From a bacterium D16-50 (GTDB lineage Bacteria > Bacillota > Clostridia > Lachnospirales > Lachnospiraceae): a stretch of DNA of 64,000 nt. A program made the translations under genes and the position numbers. The stretch lies in NCBI GenBank assembly GCA_003612485.1, contig RAZA01000013.1, positions 50,795-114,794 of the forward strand. Direction: 5' to 3'. Every line of letters starts with the position of its first letter. Positions within the stretch are counted from its first letter, which is position 1. This document shows positions 44,889-53,034 of this stretch, in pieces. The notes below the pieces were generated by a model. It was not told where the DNA came from and did no database searches. It saw only the letters and a program-made list of their open reading frames with translations.

Positions 44889-45554
44889 ATGCTTGGTCTA
44901 ATGATTTTGTGCGGGCTTCTGGCAAACGCGGCGGGATTTGGACTATTGCTCTGGGAGATCCGGAGCAACCGGGACAGATATAAGGGCTGGGAGGGCAGAA
45001 AAATACCGCTGTCGTTTTGGCTGTATGTTTGCGGAATGATTGTTCTGGCCATGGGGCTGACGATTTTTGTATATTCATTTTACAAGGAGAATACATTCTT
45101 ATTTACCCTCAAGCGCGTCCTTTGGCTTGCGCTGCTCTGGCCCATAGGATATACGGACTTAAAGACCCTCCGCATTCCCAATCGGATGGTGGTGGGCGGG
45201 TTTGCCGCAAGGGCTCTGGTGCTGGCGGCGGAGTTTCTTTTCGAGAGGGATGCTCTGAGGGCAGCGGCTCTGGGGGAGGGGATTGCCAGTCTGTCCCTAT
45301 TTCTGGCGGCCGCCGTTTGCGCTCTTCTCATGAAGAATGCAATCGGAAGCGGGGATAGGAAGCTTTTTCTGGTGATGGGACTGTTTTTGGGATTGGAGGG
45401 CACGTGGGGAGCCGTTTTTCTGTCCCTATTGATTTCTTTTGGGACAGCCGTTGTCCTGCTGGTCACGAGAAGGAAGTCCAGAAAGGATGTGATTCCCTTT
45501 GGGCCGGCTCTCATGGCCGGTTCTTATCTGTCCATATTTTTGACGGGAATGTGA
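44889..45554 (+). CDS. A24 family prepilin peptidase
   Basis: A 221-residue membrane aspartyl protease that cleaves the Flp and TadE leaders. Catalytic aspartates are in GYTDLKTLRIPN and GSGDRKLF (the GxGD motif). About six membrane helices. Start at 44889 chosen for spacing from GGAGGGG; the ATG at 44880 lies only 2 nt from it. Confidence 0.9.
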   Translation: MLGLMILCGLLANAAGFGLLLWEIRSNRDRYKGWEGRKIPLSFWLYVCGMIVLAMGLTIFVYSFYKENTFLFTLKRVLWLALLWPIGYTDLKTLRIPNRMVVGGFAARALVLAAEFLFERDALRAAALGEGIASLSLFLAAAVCALLMKNAIGSGDRKLFLVMGLFLGLEGTWGAVFLSLLISFGTAVVLLVTRRKSRKDVIPFGPALMAGSYLSIFLTGM

Positions 45555-45564
45555 GGGCGAGAGG

Positions 45565-46872
45565 ATGAAGAATTACAAGCTGTTGGTGCCGGCGGTCTTG
45601 GTGGCGCTGTTTGTTCTGGGAATCTATATGGTGGGGGCCAAAAATGCCAAGGAGGAGAGGCAGTTTGCCGGGTATCTTGCGGATGCCAGAAGATTTGCGG
45701 CGCAAAAGATAGAGCTGTACGCCAGAGAAAATTATCAGAAGGCTTTGGAGATGCGTCCCTCTTTGGAGCTTTATCTGGAGATCGCAGGGTTTTACCGGGA
45801 TATGATGGAGGCCCTTGACAAGGCGGCGGAGTGGGGGGAAGCGGCTGTGAGCGCTTATCCTAAGAGCCCGGAGGCCTATGCATTCCTGCTTCAGGTTCAT
45901 CTGGACACGCAGGATTACATGTCCTTTTTTGCGCTGTATGATGAGATGCACAAGCGCCGTGTGGCATCCCAGAGAGCAGACGCTTTGTATGAGTCCGTGG
46001 AGTATGAATACTACATGGAAGGCGAGTATGATAATGTATCGGTTTTTAGCAGCAATCTGGCTCCCGTCTGCAGGAACGGGGACTGGGGATACTGCAACAG
46101 CAAGGGCAGAAAAAAGATCGGAACCGTCTATGCGTATGCAGGAGCGTTCAACAACGGAATGGCTCCGGTGATGGACGGAGAGGGGAACGCCTTCTATATT
46201 GATCAGGAGGGAAACAAGGTATTTGTGGCGGACATGGCAGAAAGGGTGATGGGGCTGGGCACCATGTCGGCATCCGATATCTATGCGGTGAACAATGGAC
46301 GGGAATGGAACTTTTATGATAAATCCGACAATTTGATTATGGGCGGCTTTTGGGATGCCTCCGCCATGGCCAACGGTCTGGCGGCCTGCAGGACAAAGGA
46401 GGGATGGAAGATCTATGATACATCGGGCAGCGTTGCCATCGACGCCGTATATGACGAGGTTCTGACGGATGAAAAAGGCATGGCCTACAGAAATGACCGT
46501 CTTTTTGTACGAATAGGAGACTTCTATAGAATGATCGACGGCTCGGGAAACCAGATAAGCCCAGAGTCTTACGAGGATGCAAAAATTTTTTACGAAGCCA
46601 CCTATGCGGCGGTAAAGAAGGGCGGGAAGTGGGGCTTTGTGGACAAGGACGGAAACTGGTTCATAGAGCCTGCCTATGAGGATGCAAGAAGCTTTTCCAA
46701 CGGATATGCGGCCGTTCGGACGGAGGGCAGGTGGGGCTTTGTCAATATGGACAAGGAGCTGTGTATTCCCTGCCGGTTTTCCGAGGCAAAGGACTTCACC
46801 GCAAACGGAACCGTGTTGGTGCAGCAGGATCTGGCATGGTCGGTGCTGCTGCTGTATCAGAAAAACTATTAG
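45565..46872 (+). CDS. WG-repeat membrane-anchored protein
   Basis: A 435-residue protein with an N-terminal membrane helix (LLVPAVLVALFVLGIYMVGA), a helical TPR-like part (residues about 35-145) and WG repeats in the rest. Clear repeats are GDWGYCNSKGRKKIGTVY, KWGFVDKDGNWFIEPAYEDA and RWGFVNMDKELCIPCRF, with two diverged ones between. WG repeats form beta-propeller-like binding surfaces. It sits between the prepilin peptidase and the FHA gene and starts the signalling half of the cluster. Confidence 0.85.
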   Translation: MKNYKLLVPAVLVALFVLGIYMVGAKNAKEERQFAGYLADARRFAAQKIELYARENYQKALEMRPSLELYLEIAGFYRDMMEALDKAAEWGEAAVSAYPKSPEAYAFLLQVHLDTQDYMSFFALYDEMHKRRVASQRADALYESVEYEYYMEGEYDNVSVFSSNLAPVCRNGDWGYCNSKGRKKIGTVYAYAGAFNNGMAPVMDGEGNAFYIDQEGNKVFVADMAERVMGLGTMSASDIYAVNNGREWNFYDKSDNLIMGGFWDASAMANGLAACRTKEGWKIYDTSGSVAIDAVYDEVLTDEKGMAYRNDRLFVRIGDFYRMIDGSGNQISPESYEDAKIFYEATYAAVKKGGKWGFVDKDGNWFIEPAYEDARSFSNGYAAVRTEGRWGFVNMDKELCIPCRFSEAKDFTANGTVLVQQDLAWSVLLLYQKNY

Positions 46873-46884
46873 AAGGAGATCAAG

Positions 46885-48744
46885 ATGACATTCACATTTG
46901 AGACCAACGGCAACAGCACCTTTCTGGTATATGCCATGGGGCAGGAGGAGAAGCTGGACACCATGACTCTGGGGATGATCACCAAGAACAAAATCCCGGG
47001 AATGGCTTCCGTATTGTTCACCCAGAGGAATGCGGAGCGGTTTTTAAAGTACAATGTGACGGCGAGGGTGACAGTGAGGCAGTTCTTTTCCGGAACGGTG
47101 AGCAGACGGAGGCTGCTGGGGATTTTTGCGAGCATTGCGGCGGCGCTGTCCGCGGCGGAGGAATATATGATCGATCCGCGCTCCTTGCTGCTGGATGCGG
47201 ATTATATCTATGCGGATGTGTCCTCCTGCAGGGCTGAAATGATCTGTCTTCCCGTCATGGATGCCGCAAGCGGGCCGGATGCAGGTCAGTTTTTTAAGAG
47301 CATTATGTTTGAAACCCGTTTTGATCAGACGGAGAGCTGCGACTATGTGGCAAGGATTATCAACTACTTAAACAGCGCGCCGATGTTTATTGCGGAGGAA
47401 TTCGGCCGGCTGGTGCAGGAGCTGCAAGGAACGGCTGGTGAGATGCAGGATCAAAGGCAGACCGCGTCGCTTTCTTGTCAGGGGGGAACTGCAGGTCTGC
47501 AGCGCTGTGAGGAGCCGAGAGGGGACGGATATGGGGAGGAAGCCATGGCGCGTCAGCGCCGGGAAGGGCCTGCAGTGCCCGGGCATCAGGAGGAAGCCAT
47601 GGCGCAGCAGCATCAGGAAGGGCCTGCAGTGTCCGGGCATCAGGAAGGAGCCATGGCACAGCAGTATCGGGAAGGGCTTGCAGTGTCCGGGCATCAGGAG
47701 GAAGCCATGGCGCGTCGGCAGCGGGAGCAGCCTTCAGGGGGCGCGAATCCGAAGGAAGCCATAGGGCTGCAGGGGCGCAAAGGCCAGAAGGTAGGAGCAT
47801 GGTCGGATGGGCAGGAAGGTTCTTGGCCGGTGAGGGAAGTGGCTTCCGAACCTATGCGGCAGCGTTTGCAGGAAGCAGGCGAATCCGTACAAAAGGCGGA
47901 GTTGAACCACTCTGGGAAAAGTCGGGCAGAAGGGTTTGCGATTCCCGGACGGAATGACGATTCAGGCTTTGGGGTTCCCGGACAGCAGTCTGGGGGGCCG
48001 TCGGCATCGGGATCTAAGGCCAAGGGCAATCGGCGGCAGACAGACGAACAAGAGCCGCAGGAAAAGGGAATGTCCATGTTATATCTGCTGCAGCATTATA
48101 GCAAGGAGAATGCGGCGGTATACAAGGCCCAAAAGCAGGCAAGGAAAAATACAGCAAAGACCGCGCCGCCCATGGCTGAACAAGGAATGTCTCCGGCTGT
48201 GCAGGCCGGGCCGCGAGCGGAGGCCTTTTCTGCACCGTGGAACGGACAGCAGGCCGAAGCTTCTTTGCCGTCACAGAACCGGCATGCTCCCCGGCTTGGG
48301 CAGGAGGCGGTGTCGCAGGAAGAGCCGCAGCATGGAAGGCAGGGATTTCAAGAGACATCCGGCGGCGAGAACTTTGGAGACACGGTTCTGGTGGGAGAGG
48401 CTCTCTATGGTGAGAATACTGTGGTGGTGACTCAGGTGCAGGAGGCGTTCAGGCCGTATCTGCTTCGGTGCAGCAGTCAAGAAAAGATAATGCTTGAGAA
48501 GCCTGTGTTCCGCATTGGCAAGGAGAGAAGCTATGTGGATTACTGCATCGCAGGCAATGCCACTGTCAGCCGCAGTCATGCGGACATTATTCAAAAGGAT
48601 GGGCAATTTTACATTGTGGACAATAATTCCACAAACCATACCTATGTGGACGGTGAGATGATACCCAGCAATTCTCAGGTGCCTCTCGTTCACGGGACGA
48701 AAATCCGCATTTCCAACGAGGAATTTGAGTTTAAGACATTTTAA
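46885..48744 (+). CDS. DUF6382-like and FHA domain protein
   Basis: A 619-residue cytoplasmic protein. The N-terminal 180 residues match DUF6382 as I recall it (FLVYAMGQEEKLDTMTLGMI; PRSLLLDADYIYADV). A long Gln/Gly/Pro-rich linker (about residues 190-490) contains 18-residue repeats. The C-terminal FHA domain (about 520-619) has FRIGKERSYVDY, TVSRSHADII and NNSTNHTYVDG, the residues that bind phosphothreonine. Just before it lie T500 (GDTVLVG) and T512 (ENTVVV), possible phospho-sites. Neighbouring PP2C and kinase genes make a phospho-switch likely. Confidence 0.88.
   Translation: MTFTFETNGNSTFLVYAMGQEEKLDTMTLGMITKNKIPGMASVLFTQRNAERFLKYNVTARVTVRQFFSGTVSRRRLLGIFASIAAALSAAEEYMIDPRSLLLDADYIYADVSSCRAEMICLPVMDAASGPDAGQFFKSIMFETRFDQTESCDYVARIINYLNSAPMFIAEEFGRLVQELQGTAGEMQDQRQTASLSCQGGTAGLQRCEEPRGDGYGEEAMARQRREGPAVPGHQEEAMAQQHQEGPAVSGHQEGAMAQQYREGLAVSGHQEEAMARRQREQPSGGANPKEAIGLQGRKGQKVGAWSDGQEGSWPVREVASEPMRQRLQEAGESVQKAELNHSGKSRAEGFAIPGRNDDSGFGVPGQQSGGPSASGSKAKGNRRQTDEQEPQEKGMSMLYLLQHYSKENAAVYKAQKQARKNTAKTAPPMAEQGMSPAVQAGPRAEAFSAPWNGQQAEASLPSQNRHAPRLGQEAVSQEEPQHGRQGFQETSGGENFGDTVLVGEALYGENTVVVTQVQEAFRPYLLRCSSQEKIMLEKPVFRIGKERSYVDYCIAGNATVSRSHADIIQKDGQFYIVDNNSTNHTYVDGEMIPSNSQVPLVHGTKIRISNEEFEFKTF
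47536..47751 (+). repeat. 54-bp in-frame tandem repeat in the FHA gene
   Basis: Four units starting at 47536, 47590, 47644 and 47698 encode EEAMARQRREGPAVPGHQ and variants. The first three are strongly conserved in DNA; the fourth diverges in its second half. The array lies in the flexible linker. Confidence 0.88.
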
Positions 48745-48757
48745 AGGTGGCTTATAG

Positions 48758-49528
48758 ATGGATTTTATTGTTTCCGCCAGCACCGACGCGGGCAATGTGA
48801 AAACAGTGAATCAAGACTGCATGAATGTGCAGCTGCTGGAAACAAGGGGGCGTCAGCTGGCGTTCGCCGTTGTTTGCGACGGCATGGGCGGGCTGCAGAG
48901 GGGAGAACTGGCCGGCGCCAGCGTGCTTCATGGATTCCGCAGATGGAGGGAAGAGCGTCTGCCGATTCTTCTGATGTCCGGATTCTGCGACAATGACATC
49001 AGGCATGACTGGAGCTGCATAATCGGAGACTGCAATGAAAAGCTCAAGGATTATGGGCGCAGGAACGGGGTCAGTCTGGGAACCACCGCTACGGTTATGC
49101 TGATAACGCAGGAGCGCTATTATGTGGCAAATGTGGGAGATTCCCGGGCCTATGAGATTCGGGGACAGATCAGGCAGATCACGAAGGATCAGACATTGGT
49201 GGCCCGTGAAATTGAGCTGGGGCGTCTGAGGCCGGGGCAGGAGGAGACGGATCCCCGCAGAAATGTGCTGCTCCAGTGTATCGGAGCCTCGAAGGAGGTT
49301 TATGCGGATTTCTACTTTGGCACTCCGTGCACGGATACGGTATATATGATGTGCAGTGACGGCTTCCGTCATAAGCTTTCGGAGGAGGAGATGCTGACAT
49401 GGCTGAAACCGGGATCTATGTGCAGCGCGGAGAAAATGCAGTGGAACGAGCGTGCGCTGATCGGTCTTGTGAAGGAACGGGGAGAGCGTGACAATATCAC
49501 CGTAGTCACCATAAGGACCTATGGCTGA
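48758..49528 (+). CDS. PP2C-family serine/threonine phosphatase
   Basis: A 256-residue metal-dependent phosphatase. Metal-binding and family motifs are visible: VVCDGMGGLQRGE, GTTATVMLI, VANVGDSRAY, MMCSDGFRH and GERDNITVV. It presumably reverses phosphorylation by the kinase encoded 0.4 kb downstream, including on the FHA protein just upstream (13-bp gap). Confidence 0.94.
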   Translation: MDFIVSASTDAGNVKTVNQDCMNVQLLETRGRQLAFAVVCDGMGGLQRGELAGASVLHGFRRWREERLPILLMSGFCDNDIRHDWSCIIGDCNEKLKDYGRRNGVSLGTTATVMLITQERYYVANVGDSRAYEIRGQIRQITKDQTLVAREIELGRLRPGQEETDPRRNVLLQCIGASKEVYADFYFGTPCTDTVYMMCSDGFRHKLSEEEMLTWLKPGSMCSAEKMQWNERALIGLVKERGERDNITVVTIRTYG

Positions 49529-49539
49529 GGGGCCTGAGG

Positions 49540-49752
49540 ATGAAAAATGCTATGCGAATATTTTCGGAGATGATACATTTTCAACAACAAAAGCGCCGGG
49601 GTGAGGCTGGAAGGAAAGAGGGCCATCGGAATGCTGTGGAGGAAATTACCTTGGATTTGTCGGCAGAAGCGGAAGCCTTGAAGGAATATGCCCATGAGGT
49701 GCGCACGCTGGTGGATATCGGATATTCCGGCAGTCAGGAGATCATCGAGTGA
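49540..49752 (+). CDS. Small 70-residue protein of the kinase cluster
   Basis: A polar protein (IFSEMIHFQQQKRRGE, then ITLDLSAEAEALKEYAHEVRTLVDIGYSG) with GAGG next to its ATG. No known family. The C-terminal half is a probable amphipathic helix. It lies 11 bp after the phosphatase and before another small gene, all on one strand. Confidence 0.65.
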   Translation: MKNAMRIFSEMIHFQQQKRRGEAGRKEGHRNAVEEITLDLSAEAEALKEYAHEVRTLVDIGYSGSQEIIE

Positions 49753-49768
49753 AGGGAGAGACACAGAT

Positions 49769-49927
49769 ATGGCGGGATGGACGCAAAGCGAGCTGTTTCT
49801 ATATGGGGGGATTGCCCTTATGGGGACGGCGTGCGCATTGGGGGCGGTCAGCGCTTTGGTTTTCAGAATCACGGGAAAGAGGCTGAAGAGGAGACTGGAG
49901 CAGGACTATGGCAAGCCCCGGCGCTGA
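49769..49927 (+). CDS. Small 52-residue membrane protein of the kinase cluster
   Basis: One hydrophobic helix (LFLYGGIALMGTACALGAVSALVF) and a very basic C-terminal tail (RITGKRLKRRLEQDYGKPRR). GGGAG lies about 8-11 nt before the ATG at 49769. No known family. It may be a partner of the membrane kinase encoded 24 bp downstream. Confidence 0.7.
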   Translation: MAGWTQSELFLYGGIALMGTACALGAVSALVFRITGKRLKRRLEQDYGKPRR

Positions 49928-49951
49928 CCCACGAAGGATAGGAGAATCAAG

Positions 49952-52900
49952 ATGCCGCAGATCATTGCCGGATTATACGAAATAGAAAAAAGGATAGGCG
50001 CAGGGGGCGGTGGCATCGTCTACTTGGGCCGTCATATCCGCTTAAACAAACAGATTGTGCTGAAGGCGGACAGGCGCACGCTGAATATCGGTACGGAGGC
50101 TCTTCGCAGAGAGGTGGATCTGTTAAAAAAGCTCAGTCATACCTATATACCTCAGGTGTACGACTTCGTTCAGGAGGAGGGCGTGGTGTACACGGTGATG
50201 GATTATATTGAGGGGGAGAGTCTTGACAAGCTATTGGCCGATGGGCAGCTGCCTGGTCAGGCCCGGCTGGTGGGATGGGCCTGCCAGCTGCTGGAGGCGC
50301 TGATTTATCTGCATAGCCAGCCTCCTTATGGCATATTGCATGGAGACATCAAACCGGCCAATATTATGCTGCGGTCTGACGGCAGCATATGTCTCATCGA
50401 TTTCAATATTGCTCTGGCGCTGGGGGAGGACGGAGCCGTCAAGGTGGGTTTCAGCCGGGGCTATGCCTCCCCGGAGCATTATGGGGCGGACTATCTGGCG
50501 GGGAATCAGGCCGCTGCGGTGGGGTCGGCGTCTGTCTTTAAAAGCAGCCGATTTTTTCGGCTGGGGTCTGGACGAGAGGGTTCGGAAAAGACACTGTCCG
50601 GGGACGGCTCGGAAGAGACGGTATTGGCTGACGGCTGCGAAAAGACGGTTTTATTGGCGGAGAAGAAGGCCGGATCTATGTGCAGGCCCACAGCTTCCGG
50701 CAGCGTTGCCGACGGGGGCAGGGGGATTTTGCTGGATGTACGATCCGACATTTATAGTTTAGGCGCGACTCTGTATCATGTGCTGTCCGGCCGCAAGCCG
50801 CCGCAGGACGCCAGAGAGGTGGAGCCGCTGGGGCCGGAGGTCTGCAGTCTGGCCGTCTCAGCGATTTTGCAGAAAGCCATGGCTCCCCAGCCTCGTGACC
50901 GCTATCAGACGGCGGAAGACATGCTGGCGGATTTTTGGCGTCTGCATAGGCAGGATAAGAGGGCGGTAAAGCATAGGCGCAGGATGGCAGGTACGGCTGC
51001 GGCACTGGCGGGAGTCTTTCTGGCAGGCGGCTGCTGCGCCTTTATTGGATTGAGGCAGCTGGAGCAGCGGCAGAGCGCATTGGCATTGGCGGAATATTCA
51101 GCTAACGCGCTGGCGGAGGGGGACGTGGATGCCGCAGTGCGTCAGGCCTTGGAGGCCATGCCGCGCAAGAAGAGTATTTTTGACGGGCCGGTGACGGCGG
51201 AGGCACAGAAAGCGCTGACGGATGCCCTTGGCGTATACGACTTGTCGGAAGGATTTAAGGCATTGAACGCCATCCGTCTTCCCGGCGCGCCCTTCCATGT
51301 CTGCGCGTCCCCAAAGGGCACGAGACTGGCCGTGGTGTACGCATATGAGGCGGCGGTATATGAGATAGCGGATCAGAGAAAACTGGCGGCGCTGCCTATA
51401 CAAAAGTCCGCTCTGTCGGACTGCTTGTTCGTGGATGAGGGACATATCGTATACGCAGGGGCGCAAGGCGTCACGGTCTATGATCTGGAAAGGGGGAAGG
51501 CGCTATGGACGGGAGATCCGGCCACTACGCTGGCATTGTCAGGGGATCGCAGGCTGGTGGCGGCGGTGAACAGAGATGAAGATAGAGTAATAGTGTATAG
51601 CACCGCCGACGGTGAGAAGGTATGGGAGCGCTCCTTTGACGGGCTGCATCTGAAGGTTCCGGCAAACGACATCTTCGCCGATGCCGAGGACGATATCTTT
51701 GCGCTGGATGAAGACGGCGACATGCTGGCTGTCAGCTTTCATAACGGCGGGCTGTATTTGCTGGATCTGCAGGACTCGGAGGAAGACCTGATTTTGTACG
51801 AGGAGTCGGATTATAGGCATTTTGAGGGAGGGTTCTGCGGCAGGTATTTCGCATTTACCGCCGAGAAAAGCGATGAGGCAGTGTTCGGGCTGGTGGATGT
51901 GCCGGAGGCCTTTTTTGCCGGGGGATTTTCTTCGGCGGAGGGCATGGTTTTGCAGGCGGATGAAAACGGCATTTATCTTGCCGGCGGCGGTCTGCTGACG
52001 GAGGTGGAGCTGGATACTCTGGAGGAACGGGAGATCGCCTACACGGCGGGAGGGCGAATCATAGGCTTTTGCGCCGGATCGGAATATACGCTGGTGGCCA
52101 CGGAGAATCAAGGGTATGCCTTTTATGACAGCGGGGCCCACCGGATGTTTGACGGGAAAGACGCGCATCAGCTGTCCGGTGGGGGCAATGGGGCTTTGGC
52201 AACTGATTCTGCGGAAGACGGAAACTATGATTTCGTCATATTGACGGATGCCTATGGGGTGCTGGCAAATCGCAATGAGCCCCTGATACGGCTGATGACG
52301 CTGGAGAAGCGTGAGGAGACTCAGCTGATGTCATATGACGCCCGCTACGTCCATGACGAGGCGAGAGTAAGCCTTGACGGCAAAACGGTGATGCTGTTCG
52401 GATATCGGAGTTTTCGGATTTATGATATGTCCGGCGCTATGGTGGCGGAGGCGGAGCTGCCGGATGCGGATCACATTTATGACCAGCAGTTTCGGAGAAG
52501 CGAGGAAGGCTCTTGGCTTGAAGTGATTTGGTATGACGGAACCAGAAGACGCTACAGTGCGGCGGACGGCTCGCTTTTGTGGGAGGAGACGGGTGAGGCG
52601 CCGTCAAAGGATCTGTATGAGGAATTTTTTACGGATCAATATAAGATCGTATCCTCCCTGCATGGGGCACCGGAGGTATATGACCGTGATTCCGGCAGGC
52701 TGGTGGCTATACTGGAAAGGGATTCCTACCTCACATATGTGACCCAGCTGGCGGACTATATCGTCACGGAATACATTAGTTCCACGGGGGACAGATACGG
52801 GATTCTGCTGGACGATAGGCTGCAGAAGCTGGCCTATCTGCCCAGACTTTGCGATGTGGCCGGGGATAGGCTGATTTTTGATTATCAGTCCGGGAACCTG

Positions 52901-52966
52901 CGGCAGTGCAAGGTGTATTCTCTTCAGGAGCTGATTGCGCTGGGGGAGGCTCGGCTGGAGGATTAG
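49952..52966 (+). CDS. Membrane serine/threonine protein kinase with WD-like sensor half
   Basis: A 1004-residue kinase. Residues about 8-335 are a Hanks-type kinase domain: IGAGGGGIVYLGRH (P-loop), IVLKADRR (Lys), HGDIKPANIML (catalytic loop with G in place of R), LIDFNIAL (DFN in place of DFG) and SRGYASPEHYG (activation end). An insert of about 75 residues after PEHYG carries three 9-residue Thr repeats (T214, T223, T232). A membrane helix follows (AGTAAALAGVFLAGGCCAFIG, about 350). The extracellular 640 residues look like a WD/YVTN-type beta-propeller (VTVYDLERGKALWTGDPATTLALSGDRRLVAAV). It likely phosphorylates itself and the FHA protein in response to an external cue. Confidence 0.88.
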   Translation: MPQIIAGLYEIEKRIGAGGGGIVYLGRHIRLNKQIVLKADRRTLNIGTEALRREVDLLKKLSHTYIPQVYDFVQEEGVVYTVMDYIEGESLDKLLADGQLPGQARLVGWACQLLEALIYLHSQPPYGILHGDIKPANIMLRSDGSICLIDFNIALALGEDGAVKVGFSRGYASPEHYGADYLAGNQAAAVGSASVFKSSRFFRLGSGREGSEKTLSGDGSEETVLADGCEKTVLLAEKKAGSMCRPTASGSVADGGRGILLDVRSDIYSLGATLYHVLSGRKPPQDAREVEPLGPEVCSLAVSAILQKAMAPQPRDRYQTAEDMLADFWRLHRQDKRAVKHRRRMAGTAAALAGVFLAGGCCAFIGLRQLEQRQSALALAEYSANALAEGDVDAAVRQALEAMPRKKSIFDGPVTAEAQKALTDALGVYDLSEGFKALNAIRLPGAPFHVCASPKGTRLAVVYAYEAAVYEIADQRKLAALPIQKSALSDCLFVDEGHIVYAGAQGVTVYDLERGKALWTGDPATTLALSGDRRLVAAVNRDEDRVIVYSTADGEKVWERSFDGLHLKVPANDIFADAEDDIFALDEDGDMLAVSFHNGGLYLLDLQDSEEDLILYEESDYRHFEGGFCGRYFAFTAEKSDEAVFGLVDVPEAFFAGGFSSAEGMVLQADENGIYLAGGGLLTEVELDTLEEREIAYTAGGRIIGFCAGSEYTLVATENQGYAFYDSGAHRMFDGKDAHQLSGGGNGALATDSAEDGNYDFVILTDAYGVLANRNEPLIRLMTLEKREETQLMSYDARYVHDEARVSLDGKTVMLFGYRSFRIYDMSGAMVAEAELPDADHIYDQQFRRSEEGSWLEVIWYDGTRRRYSAADGSLLWEETGEAPSKDLYEEFFTDQYKIVSSLHGAPEVYDRDSGRLVAILERDSYLTYVTQLADYIVTEYISSTGDRYGILLDDRLQKLAYLPRLCDVAGDRLIFDYQSGNLRQCKVYSLQELIALGEARLED

Positions 52967-53034
52967 GCTGGGGAAGTGCCGAGGGGAAATCAGAATGTTA
53001 TGAAGGGACTGTAAAAAACAAGGAGGATTTGGAG

